Positions 1 through 8,070 of a DNA stretch of 64,000 nucleotides are shown one piece after another. Within the stretch, counting starts at the first letter, position 1; every line of letters begins with the position of its first letter. The stretch comes from Axinella damicornis. Its lineage: Eukaryota; Porifera; Demospongiae; Axinellida; Axinellidae. Made by a program: the position numbers and the translations under genes. The stretch covers positions 9,653,412 to 9,717,411 of the forward strand of contig OZ007513.1 of assembly GCA_963931865.1 (NCBI GenBank), written 5' to 3'. The notes below the pieces were generated by a model. It did not search any database, was not told the DNA's origin, and worked only from the letters and a program-made list of their open reading frames with translations.

Positions 1-1044
1 ATCGTTCAAATGTTGAGGGACTTGTGCACTAGGTCTTGGAGAATATTGTATCTCACATATTGCTCAAAGTACTTGTGATCAACTTTCTATAATGGTTAGT
101 AGGTCTTTAGCATGTTCAGGAGTGGCAGTGGCCTGTTTTTCAAGGCAACTCAACTTCCCTTTTCAGCTGTTTCAGTCCATGAGATCGAACTGGATGCAGT
201 ACAGAATCCTATCTAGGTACTCTTGTGTGGGCCTCACCACCGCTCTGCTGCCTTAATGTCTTCGTTGATGAGTGTCTCATGTGCCGGTAGCCATCCCTGG
301 TCAAATGGAGGTATATCAGCGGCCAAGCACCGGTACGTAGGTAGCTATAGTACCTAGTATCAACATGTGCATGTGTAGAAGAGATGGGCGATTAATACAT
401 GATCGTATTGGACATCACAAAATGACTAACGTACATCTTCTAAATATAGGTTAGACACTGGGACTAAGGGAGACCAGTTTAGAGTATAGCAACGGTAACT
501 ACGCTAATGCTTCAGTTGTCAACAAAATAAAGTACGAGTCGGAGGTCCTTTTCGACGAAATAACAGACTGGGCACGAGGCCGCTGACATACAAGTCGACT
601 TGCGCGCACGATCAAGCAGTCACATGACTCTGCCCCACTAAGTGCTTGTTGCTGCCTGGAATGTGCATACATTTTTGAATTCTACCAGTGGCACATGCAG
701 CAAATGTTACGAAGCCATTTTGACGAAGGCCTGTCAGGCCTGAAATGAATAATATTATACAAGTGAGATGACCAAATAAAGCATTAATTGTTGAATGCTG
801 TAAGCATTGTGTTGTAGGCATCTTGAATGTCCCATGCACATCATGCCTGGTAAATAGGTAACTTGGAGTCCTTTGTCTTTCAGGGTTTATAACCTTGACG
901 TTGTAGGAGTACGCACTCCTCTGGTGCACATGTCTGAAATAGAGTTAATTTGCCCTGATGCAAGCGAAGACAGACCTGCGTCAGCTGTGAGGTTATGAAT
1001 TGTGCAGTGATGTATACTCGTAGCAGAATGCATTGATAACTTAC
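1..1044. other. No gene seen
   Basis: No convincing coding frame, splice pair or repeat. Minus-strand frames at 612-929 and 880-1146 lack motifs; part of the latter coincides with the mini-exon at 1045-1098. Confidence 0.5.
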
Positions 1045-1098
1045 ATGTGGATCGGGAGCGTTTGCGACTGGCCGCAAAAGGTGAGGGTGGAGCTTGAT
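1045..1098 (-). CDS. Mini-exon 3 of a duplicated-exon host gene (partial)
   Basis: A 54-base exon on the minus strand, bounded by an acceptor ending in ACAG and a GTAAGT donor. It is homologous to the exons at 5145-5186 and 5305-5352. All three lengths (54, 42, 48) are multiples of three, and all three share the same split-codon phase, so each can be added or skipped without changing frame. The encoded peptide is rich in Pro, Ser and Arg (QAPPSPFAASRKRSRST). The flanking intron sequence also resembles that around 5145-5186, which indicates tandem exon duplication. The protein family is not recognised and no start or stop exon was found. The roughly 4 kb between this exon and the next holds the four-ORF cluster. 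Confidence 0.45.
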
Positions 1099-1390
1099 CT
1101 GTAAAGGGTAGAAGTTGTGGAAGTGAACATTGTGAATAATGTACAATTTTATGTATAGTGAGTTGGTATTGCTAATTGTATTTGTTTGATAGGTGTGAAC
1201 CTATATAGCTCAAAGACAAAGAGAGGGATATGCTAACATTGTCAGCACACTCTGGGTAGGGGACTATTGTTGAAGGTGGAGTTGGGCGGATTGCATCCAC
1301 ACAGTCACACCATGCATGTTTTCTGCTTCCACGGTCTCCTAACCTTGCTGGCCATGTCCTTGCTAGCGTTTTGCCGCCTAAAATGTCTAA

Positions 1391-1468
1391 TCTGGTCATC
1401 ATCTCACGTGCTGGTCATGATCTGGTCATGTTCTGGTCGTGACCTGGTCATGATTCTGGTCATGATGG
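1391..1468 (+). repeat. CTGGTCATG array, left side of the ORF cluster
   Basis: About five degenerate copies of CTGGTCATGA spaced 10-15 bases apart. The same motif occurs as an array in the opposite orientation at 4328-4402. The two arrays therefore form an inverted pair bracketing the minus-strand ORFs at 2011-4330. They could be subterminal repeats or protein-binding sites of a mobile element. Confidence 0.6.
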
Positions 1469-1586
1469 TGAAATGGCAATCATCATGTAGGGGCTCTACC
1501 AGCCGCAAGGATTGTAAACGAGCTACTTGGAGGTCCATGCGCGCGCATAGCTACCGGCTACGGCTTGTCAGACGTTTTAGGGAGGC

Positions 1587-1847
1587 ATGGACGCGATGGA
1601 AATACAGACTTGCCCTGGCAAGGAGTGGACAATTGTCATGGAGGCCCATGGTGTACATGTACGAGCCACATTGCATCCAGATGTGGGGTTTGGTGAGGGT
1701 GTCTCTATCGTGGAATGTATCCAGTGGTGCCTACACTCCCCTGTCCGAGACTTAATGCCTCCTCTCACTGTAACAGGGGTTGTTACAAGAGCTACATTGA
1801 AGGACACAGTGGCACACTATGCCCACACAGTGAAATCTCATGGCTGA
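1587..1847 (+). CDS. Small hypothetical ORF facing the four-ORF cluster
   Basis: An 86-codon frame starting at ATG just after an in-frame TAG at 1578-1580. It lies inside the interval bracketed by the inverted CTGGTCATG arrays and is convergent with the four minus-strand ORFs. The composition looks protein-like (HPDVGFGEGVSIVECIQWC), with no membrane segment and no motif I recognise. An overlapping minus-strand frame of 76 codons exists at the same place and is less protein-like. It may be chance, or a fifth gene of the same element. No family is assigned. Confidence 0.25.
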   Translation: MDAMEIQTCPGKEWTIVMEAHGVHVRATLHPDVGFGEGVSIVECIQWCLHSPVRDLMPPLTVTGVVTRATLKDTVAHYAHTVKSHG

Positions 1848-2010
1848 ACACTTTTACACACATCAAACTGTTTCACCCCTCACTAATGTCACAATCTTCA
1901 TATGCCTGGGCTTCATTGTCTTCATATTGCTTTCCCTTGCACACACAAACACCTGGAAGCTTATGTTAGCCATGTACTGTTCTGTAATCTTATGGATTTC
2001 TTGTCTTTTT

Positions 2011-2460
2011 TTACGTGATAATTGTCCCCATTGTCCAGGTAGTGTTTTCCTGTACATCTCCTCCACTGGCTTCTCCTTCAGGTGAGATGACACAATTCCT
2101 TTGGCCATAGATGGTTACCAGCAACACAGCTACAACGGCAATAATTGCAACTACTACCACCAGGAAGTTAATTAATTGCATCCTGAGCACAAACAGTACC
2201 CTTGCATTTATACTTTGGGCTGCATTGTCTGAGGGCTCATGCCTGTGGATTGGGACATCATAGTGTCTAGCATCCTCTTCCTCCTGCTCTGGTGCTGCTT
2301 GGGATGTTAGGTCACCATCTAGTTCCAGGTTTGCCACATTCTCATATGGGGGGCTTCTCTTCCTTCCCCTGTCTCCCTTTGCCAAGTACCAGTCATCTGG
2401 GGGGAAACTATACGTGGCACTTCTGCGCCCCAACTCTACAACGCCTTCACTCAATGCCAT
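2011..2460 (-). CDS. Hypothetical single-pass membrane protein (cluster ORF 4)
   Basis: An intact 149-residue frame with its own ATG and stop, 60 bases downstream of the preceding ORF on the same strand. Residues 1-93 are charged and hydrophilic, with an acidic EQEEED stretch near 58-63. Residues about 95-118 form one strongly hydrophobic helix (LINFLVVVVAIIAVVAVLLV) that should span a membrane. The short tail carries an NTT glycosylation sequon. With no N-terminal signal sequence, the hydrophobic segment probably acts as an internal anchor; topology is inferred, not shown. I do not recognise the family. Its place as last of four close, co-oriented, intronless ORFs suggests joint expression as part of a mobile or virus-like unit rather than a normal exon. 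Confidence 0.5.
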   Translation of the reverse strand: MALSEGVVELGRRSATYSFPPDDWYLAKGDRGRKRSPPYENVANLELDGDLTSQAAPEQEEEDARHYDVPIHRHEPSDNAAQSINARVLFVLRMQLINFLVVVVAIIAVVAVLLVTIYGQRNCVISPEGEASGGDVQENTTWTMGTIIT

Positions 2461-2520
2461 TTTATTTCTGCATGTGACTGCAACACTTTTATATATTACA
2501 TAATTATAATCGTCATCATG

Positions 2521-3054
2521 TTACATATCCTTTTGGGGAGATTGGCTGTGAAGTGTATATCTACACAGACAATAACAGCTCCTGGCACACGGGCATCCTG
2601 TCAGTGTCTTGGTGACTTGCCAGGTGGCCATCCTATGTGATCTGGAACTGATGTGTTCACACACCCTACCAATCTGGTACTGTGCATCCATGCTCCTGGT
2701 CATGCCATCCATATCTGTGGCCATGACTGCCCTTATCTTGGGGTCTACCCCATGCGCCACATGTTTAGATGTTTCATCCAAGAGGGTCCTGTATGCCTCC
2801 CTTACTGCAGATAGGTTGCCTTCCTTTTTGAACACCTTCTGTGCCATTAGGTCTGCACAGTCTGGAGTTAGAACCTCATCATGCTGACTTGGCTGCTTGA
2901 TAGCTTCATCCTCCTCTGCTTGCTCAAGAACTGCCATAAACTTTCTGAATGCAGCATCAACACCTTCATCTGCCTTGTCAAGCCTCTTCTGCACATCCTT
3001 CAGGTGGAGCCACTCTCTCCTCTCTCTTATGAACCTACTCATGTTTCCTCCCAT
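2521..3054 (-). CDS. Hypothetical alpha-helical protein with Cys-rich tail (cluster ORF 3)
   Basis: A 177-residue intact ORF on the minus strand. The first 120 residues are charged and helix-forming (MSRFIRERREWLHLKDVQKR, followed by a heptad-like acidic stretch). The C-terminus has a Cys-rich patch, GCPCARSCYCLCR, near residues 153-165. No signal peptide and no membrane segment are visible, and I recognise no family. It starts 112 bases after the stop of the preceding ORF, and the spacer contains a direct repeat of ACATTTAATGG. The next ORF starts 60 bases after it ends. The lack of introns and the tight packing contrast with the spliced host genes elsewhere in the window. Confidence 0.5.
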   Translation of the reverse strand: MGGNMSRFIRERREWLHLKDVQKRLDKADEGVDAAFRKFMAVLEQAEEDEAIKQPSQHDEVLTPDCADLMAQKVFKKEGNLSAVREAYRTLLDETSKHVAHGVDPKIRAVMATDMDGMTRSMDAQYQIGRVCEHISSRSHRMATWQVTKTLTGCPCARSCYCLCRYTLHSQSPQKDM

Positions 3055-3166
3055 TCACAAAAGGCATAAACTCATCCATGACATCATCCATACATCATCC
3101 ATTACAGTTATGGGTTTTACATTTAATGGTTTTACATTTAATGGGCTAACTGTTTTGTTATGTCCT

Positions 3167-3823
3167 TTAGCAGCATGCCTCTGGGGGTGTATACCCAAGC
3201 ACAAATAGGCCCACCACTTGGTCAGCAACAGCTGGTGTGATGTTGCTGGGTGGGCACAGCTCCAAGGTAGGTATTCCCACCCCATTCTCATCATAGAGGG
3301 TTGTGGACAACAGTGCGCTTACAGACACCATTCCAGAAACTTCTGCTTCCACCCCCCCCTGTGGTTGGTATATTGTTATGGTGTCATCACTGTTCATCTT
3401 AGCTGCATATAATTGCAAGGCTGGGTCTTGGCTAGGGACCTTGTGGTGCTTGGCTAGTTTGCCCTGTTGGTCGATCAGTTCCTGCCACACTGCCGCACAT
3501 GCTGTGTGGGCAAACCCCAGCTGAAATGATAGCTTCTTGCCTTCACTGTTCAGGGTGAAGGTAGCTTCTGTGTGGAAAACTTGAATATGTCCTTCCAAAT
3601 CTAGGCCTCCCATATCTGCCATGGTATTAGCAAAGCCTTCCACATCCGCCTGTTTACTGCTGCCAGGGCCCACTGCCACAACGTGCATGTTGTGGTTCTG
3701 GAAGTAACATGCCACAGTGGGCTGTTTGCCACCATCTGTTGCATCCTCTTCACCTGCCTGTTTGTCTATCAGCTGCTGCACACAAAGGCTATACTGCTTA
3801 TGAGTTTTTCTTTCCATCATCAA
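3167..3823 (-). CDS. Hypothetical 218-residue protein (cluster ORF 2)
   Basis: The largest ORF of the cluster, intact from ATG to stop. After about 25 helical residues and a short acidic linker (GEEDATDGG), the sequence alternates in a way that suggests beta strands (ACYFQNHNMHVVAVGPG, HIQVFHTEATFTLNSEGKK), with a helix around AHTACAAVWQELIDQQGKL and further strands at the C-terminus. There is no signal peptide or membrane helix. A compact beta-rich domain is my inference from composition only; I cannot name a fold or function. It sits 63 bases after the first ORF of the cluster and 112 bases before the third. Confidence 0.5.
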   Translation of the reverse strand: MMMERKTHKQYSLCVQQLIDKQAGEEDATDGGKQPTVACYFQNHNMHVVAVGPGSSKQADVEGFANTMADMGGLDLEGHIQVFHTEATFTLNSEGKKLSFQLGFAHTACAAVWQELIDQQGKLAKHHKVPSQDPALQLYAAKMNSDDTITIYQPQGGVEAEVSGMVSVSALLSTTLYDENGVGIPTLELCPPSNITPAVADQVVGLFVLGYTPPEACC

Positions 3824-3886
3824 TCAATGCGCAAATTAACAGCTATGATACATCAAAAGGTGAATATCCATTTAAATACATTCCAG

Positions 3887-4330
3887 TCACATGTGTTCAC
3901 GTGCTTGGTGTCTTGACACAATTGTTGTGCATGTTTCGCACCCTCCTGCCGCATGTTGCTTGATTATAGCCAGGATGCTGCTGTTTGCTTTTTTGAATGC
4001 TCCTTCGATGGTGGAGGTACCAGGCACAAGGAATGTATCTACAAATACATACTTGACACTTCTTGCTCTGGCCTTCAGGTTATGTTGGCCACTGACATGC
4101 TTCCTTGTCCTCCTTATGGCATCCAACGTGATTGATGCCTGTTTGTCAATTGTTTTTTTTTTGTTCACATACTGAGCACATATCTCACGCCTGCTGACCT
4201 CTCCTGCCTCATCTCCTGCATCCTCCACACTGTCTGCTTCAGCCTCCAACTCCTCGTTATACATTTTGCAATGATTGGTATGCTCACGTGATGCCTTGAT
4301 GATGACATAAATGTTTGTTTTATGACTCAT
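3887..4330 (-). CDS. Hypothetical basic/acidic protein (cluster ORF 1)
   Basis: A 147-residue intact frame, first in the cluster in the direction of transcription. Residues 25-45 are acidic (EELEAEADSVEDAGDEAGEV). The middle is basic and helical (IRRTRKHVSGQHNLKARARS), followed by a mixed segment and CETC near residue 133. No signal peptide, membrane helix or known motif was seen. Its ATG lies at the inner edge of the inverted CTGGTCATG array (4328-4402), so that array occupies the position expected for a promoter or terminal repeat. Function unknown. Confidence 0.5.
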   Translation of the reverse strand: MSHKTNIYVIIKASREHTNHCKMYNEELEAEADSVEDAGDEAGEVSRREICAQYVNKKKTIDKQASITLDAIRRTRKHVSGQHNLKARARSVKYVFVDTFLVPGTSTIEGAFKKANSSILAIIKQHAAGGCETCTTIVSRHQAREHM

Positions 4331-4402
4331 GACCAGGATGACCAGATGACCAGTCCATGACCAGGTGACCAGTCCATGACCAGATGACCAGACCTTGACC
4401 AG
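4328..4402 (-). repeat. CATGACCAG array, right side of the ORF cluster
   Basis: Six or seven copies of a GACCAG core, often as CATGACCAG or GATGACCAG, spaced 9-15 bases apart. Read on the minus strand it matches the array at 1391-1468. One further copy pair, TGGTCACTCCATGACCAG, lies at 4965-4982. The array directly abuts the start codon of the ORF at 3887-4330. Confidence 0.6.
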
Positions 4403-4809
4403 CTATTTTGTGCAGTGATCATGGCCCTTTAAAAAATATGGTGGGGGGTTGTAGACATTTGTAAGCACTGTAGGATGTTTCCATGTGTGTGGTGGTGTGT
4501 AGTCCACAGCTGGGTGAGGCCTGTTTAGCCTGCCACTCCCCCATGTTGTTATAAATGCCATTAATGTGGGTTTTTATGTGACCATTTGTGTTCATTTTTA
4601 TAGGTTTTTTTGCACATTTTGTAAAATGTGGTTGCCATTTGAGAGTGTTTAGGGCCCTTCCCCCCCCCCCCTTTCCCCCTGCATGTGAACATCCTATGAG
4701 TAAGTGAGATATTGTGGTACTAGGTACCACTATCTGTGGATGTGGTGCTTCCTTTGTACTTGCATTAGATATTATGGTCGTGTTGTATTGGACCTTTATG
4801 TTTAAAATT

Positions 4810-4836
4810 CCCCCCCCCCCCCCCCCCCCCCCCCCC
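4810..4836 (+). repeat. Poly(C) run of 27
   Basis: An uninterrupted homopolymer of about 27 C, with a second, broken C run at about 4660-4679. It belongs to the set of long G/C homopolymers scattered over the window. Confidence 0.9.
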
Positions 4837-4887
4837 ACCCCCAGCATGAGAACATCCATTGTCTATGATACATCCATTGTATTTTTC

Positions 4888-4930
4888 AGACAGGATGTAC
4901 CACTTCCGCCGGAAGTGGTACTTCCTGTCT
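4888..4930. repeat. 43-base near-perfect palindrome
   Basis: Arms of 21 bases around a single central C, with one mismatch; the inner 25 bases (4897-4921) are perfectly symmetric apart from the centre. The element could extrude as a hairpin. It lies outside the CATGACCAG array at the right flank of the ORF cluster, where a terminal structure of a mobile element might be expected. Confidence 0.8.
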
Positions 4931-5144
4931 TGGCTCCGCCCCCCAAGTACACCTACTTCCTGTCTGGTCACTCCATGACCAGGTAAGTAGGATGTTTGGT
5001 GATAAAACTGGTCAATGTGTGTTATTGAAGATCGTAAGAATTATAATATCATTATGAAGGCATTGTAGTATATGGAGAGGAACATTTAACTGAGCTGTGA
5101 GTGTATGCAAACTTGTGTAGTTGTGAAGCAGAATGTATACTTAC

Positions 5145-5186
5145 ATGACGGAGAGGGCGACAGGGACGGGTAGGGTGTAGTTTGAT
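5145..5186 (-). CDS. Mini-exon 2 of a duplicated-exon host gene (partial)
   Basis: A 42-base exon between a CCAG acceptor and a GTAAGT donor on the minus strand. It encodes a Pro/Ser/Tyr peptide (QTTPYPSLSPSPS) in the same phase as the homologous exons at 1045-1098 and 5305-5352. The intron sequence on both sides also matches that around 1045-1098, so the duplication unit included flanking intron. The protein is probably a low-complexity, disordered segment; identity unknown. Confidence 0.45.
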
Positions 5187-5304
5187 CTGGAAAGGTGCAA
5201 GTGAATACAGTATATAAGTTGCAAAGAAATGACAATAATACACTTACTCGTCAACGCAAACAGAAGAACAGGGGAAAAAAACGGCGGACATCGTAGTTGC
5301 TTAC

Positions 5305-5352
5305 GTGGGCTTGCAGGTTTGGTATACGTAACCGGGGAGGATGCGGTTACAT
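5305..5352 (-). CDS. Mini-exon 1 of a duplicated-exon host gene (partial)
   Basis: A 48-base exon with a TTCCAG acceptor and a GTAAGC donor on the minus strand. It encodes VTASSPVTYTKPASP in the phase shared by the other two mini-exons. It lies 118 bases upstream, in transcription order, of exon 5145-5186. The third copy is about 4 kb away because the four-ORF cluster lies in that interval. Upstream exons were not found. Confidence 0.45.
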
Positions 5353-5771
5353 CTGGAAGGGTGGATGTCAACGCAAATTCTGATACACAATGCAGTCATG
5401 CATACTAAGGTTGTTACCGGCAACCTCCTGGAAGATTGCTAAATTCAACCTACCTAGCTATGTAATTAGCTAGCTATGCTTCAAAATATTGACTGAATTT
5501 AGTAGCAAGGTAACTAGTCTAGTCAGTGATTAGAGTAAATGCAGAACTCTAACGGCACGCTGCTTTACTTTGTTCCAGGTCCTTCAAGCTACTCCCGTAT
5601 GCTCCCATAGTGAAAAGTTCGGGTGTAGGGCTCAATTTTCCGTGGTATATATATATACAGCATCGCAGGAGGTGGGTGGAGCTGGTTGGTAGGTGGGGCT
5701 CGGTGTCAGATCGCGTAATCAGGAGATTGTGGTGTACTTTCTGGTGTAGTGGACGTTCAGATTCGTTAGAG

Positions 5772-5944
5772 ATGGCGAAGGAAAGCTGTAGTTTACAAGA
5801 GGCTTGGCGTCGGCGGAATGTGCGCCTGTATAGCAGGGAAAGGATGGTGGATGAAAGAGAGCGGTGGGTACAGGCCCAGGAGGCGCAGGTTGGGTGCAGG
5901 GAGGAATTTCTTGTTAGAAGGGAGGAGAATGTGAGGAGGCGGGA
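5772..5944 (+). CDS. Charged coiled-coil-like fragment, cut by an LTR element
   Basis: An ATG-initiated frame encoding a strongly charged helical segment (MAKESCSLQEAWRRRNVRLY, then MVDERERWVQAQEAQ and REEFLVRREENVRRRED). The frame stays open to 6041, but sequence from about 5945 is the edge of the Ty3/gypsy remnant, so only the first 57 codons look native. It could be a gag-like N-terminus of another element or a host exon truncated by insertion. It is not recognised further. Confidence 0.3.
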
Positions 5945-6020
5945 GGATAAATATCCTATACCTAACAGTCATAGTCCAACTCAGTCCTCCACACTCCCCC
6001 CCCTCCTCTCCTGCGGTAAA

Positions 6021-6120
6021 CTAGTTTACCGAGGACCGTGACAGGGCATCCGCGTTGCCATTCAGGATGCCAGCATGATGTTGCACTGTGAAGCGATATG
6101 GCTGGAGGCACCAAACCGAG
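6021..6120 (-). pseudogene. Ty3/gypsy RNase H C-terminal fragment
   Basis: The frame reads CLQPYRFTVQHHAGILNGN followed by ADALSR. This is the hallmark end of the Ty3/gypsy RT-RNase H region, where the LQPY..x.H..G..N.NADALSR pattern precedes the integrase linker. No active-site residue of RT or integrase remains. It lies just inside the purine tract and truncated 3-prime LTR of the element at 5945-6789. Confidence 0.8.
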
Positions 6121-6490
6121 CGGTAACTAGTCCTTAAACTTGCAACTGAAGAATAATTACTGATCACCAAATCTCCAAATCCAAATCTAACTACATACAA
6201 ACCAAGCACTATTTAAATACAGAATAACAACAAAAGACCATAAGACAAAGGTGAGGACAAGAACGCACAAAAGAACAAAAGAAGTCATCCTGTACACCAG
6301 GGACTCCCGCCAAAGTTGGGCCAGCACTAGTTAACACATTTAATAGTTCGGCCTTCCCCCTCTGCCATGTCTCAATTTTCACACCCTTGTACGATCGTCC
6401 TCACCTCGTTGTCATACAACAGCACTCGCCTGATTATCCCGTGGGTCTCGTCGCAACCGTCAACGAACCAATCCCTCTTCTGACACCAAA

Positions 6491-6789
6491 TGTGAGGGAC
6501 CGAGCACACAGACGACAAATTCAAACTTTATTATAGCAAGATGGCAACTTGAGGGATGGCAACTTGAGGGAGACAGAAATACATACTGGGGGAGACGAAC
6601 TGTGCAAAACCAAATCCTATTTATTCAAAAACAACAAAAGTGTGGACAGCGCTAAAGTACAATAGGAGGCGGCGCAGTGCATGCAAAAATGAGGACTAAT
6701 ACACATACCAAATAAGGACATACAGATAACCAGAATACCAATACATAAACACTATACCTAATAGTCATAGTCCAACTCAGTCCTCCACA
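6491..6789 (-). repeat. LTR of the Ty3/gypsy remnant
   Basis: About 299 bases, TG...CA bounded on the minus strand, with AATAAAGTTTG 25-50 bases before the end as a polyadenylation signal. The first 40 bases recur at 5993-5950 as the start of the second LTR. Confidence 0.75.
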
Positions 6790-7066
6790 GTGAGATGGGA
6801 GCCCAATTGCTCCTGATTCTGCTTCTAAACAGAGTTAGTGATATGTTGAAGGCACCAACAGTGCTCAGTGTACACCTGCGGCAAGCTCACCTTCAACCTG
6901 CATACATCATTATTATGTATGTAAGATGGGGTTGTATACTGAACTGTTTTATGCCATCATCCCTGCTAGTTTTCGTACTTTTGCTGTTCTGCTATCCCTA
7001 CATCTCCATACATTTCCTTTACACTTGTCTTATTATGCATGCATGTGTATGTCTCTTGTTGCACAG

Positions 7067-7262
7067 ATGCGGTGCCCTCTACCTCTGAGATTAGTAGACT
7101 TCCCAAAGCTGACTCCAGGCGGCAGAATTTCCTTCTACTTTGAGAATATTGACTACCATTTTGTTCCAGTGCTGTCCAGTTACCAGGTGACATACCTGGA
7201 GGAACAGCATGTCTCTTCACCCCAAAGCTCCACTTCATGCCCCATTATCCAGTTGATTATAG
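7067..7262 (+). CDS. Isolated host exon of unknown gene
   Basis: An exon of 196 bases after a GTTGCACAG acceptor and before a GTAAGC donor, open in one frame throughout: ISFYFENIDYHFVPVLSSYQ and YLEEQHVSSP occur in the middle. The downstream intron is interrupted by the inverted-repeat element at 7307-7764. The composition is protein-like but I do not recognise the family. A possible next exon after the element (from about 7847, after TTCATAG) runs into a stop within 14 codons, so the gene may be decayed or the model wrong. Confidence 0.35.
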
Positions 7263-7306
7263 GTAAGCTTACACCATATATATACATGAATCTTGTCATT
7301 GTATAC

Positions 7307-7764
7307 CAGTGGCGGATCCAGGGGGGGGGGCCAGGGGGGCCGGTGCCCCCCCCCTGGCTAGAGAAGAAAAAAAATTTTATATAGCTAGCTGCCGCTATGT
7401 TGCAACTCCTGGCCTGGCGCCATGGCCTCCTCAGCTCGCAATATCGTGCGTTGCCTGAAACCGAACGGCTTGGGAACGAGACCACGATCTAGTATGTACG
7501 TACGTATTACTTTCGTGAGCGAAATAAGCAAGGAAGAAGCTCATGCATGGCGGCCCTGGGACCTGCAATCCTCGTACATCTGGAAACTTGCAGTGCAAAG
7601 CGCGAAGGTGCCACGAGAGCCCATCCTGAGAAGTGAAAAATGAAGGCGAAAAATTTTTTCCGCGCTTCGCGCGGACTCATCGGCACTACGCACCTCTGTG
7701 CACTGCCTCCGGCAGCGTTCATATACGGTGCCCCCCCCTTTCATAAATCCTGTATCCGCCCCTG
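7307..7764. mobile_element. 458-bp inverted-repeat MITE with TATAC duplication
   Basis: The left end CAGTGGCGGATCCAGG and the right end CCTGTATCCGCCCCTG are imperfect inverted repeats. TATAC occurs directly outside both ends (7302-7306 and 7765-7769). G and C homopolymers lie just inside each end. No transposase frame is present. Confidence 0.8.
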
Positions 7765-8070
7765 TATACTCACCTCCCCCCCCCCCAATGGGATTGGGAT
7801 TTGACATGGCAATGCTTTTTTTGTCCACCATCATATTTGTTCATAGGACTGAACTGCCATCTAGACTGCTCCAATGTAACTCACTAATGTGTATTTCGGT
7901 CAACAAGGCAGACATAATGTTGAACATTCATTAGGTAAACCACAACAAACCAATTCCAAGTCACTTTCTTTCAGCTATGTCTTATGGACTTGGAGTCTGG
8001 CGTTGAAATTATCTAGCTCTCTCACTAAGTTTGTCCTGTGTTCATAGCTCTATAATGTCATACAGAAACC

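Larger units (their letters stand above)
5945..6789 (-). mobile_element. Internally deleted Ty3/gypsy LTR retrotransposon
   Basis: On the minus strand the order is as follows. A complete LTR at 6789-6491 begins TGTGGAGG, ends CCTCACA and contains AATAAA. A primer-binding-site-like TTTGGTGTCAGAAGAGGGAT lies immediately after it. A short internal region follows, then a surviving piece of the RNase H/connection domain (6120-6021). Next is a purine-rich tract (AGGAGAGGAGGGGGGGAGT), then the first 40-50 bases of the second LTR (5993 down to about 5945). Nearly all of gag-pol is missing and the downstream LTR is truncated. The element is dead and was probably mobilised or recombined as a deletion derivative. 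Confidence 0.8.

Noticed and set aside
1267..1755. 162-codon plus-strand ORF
   Set aside because: Its middle is a translation of the CTGGTCATG array (WSSSHVLVMIWS); no motif, and it overlaps better candidates.
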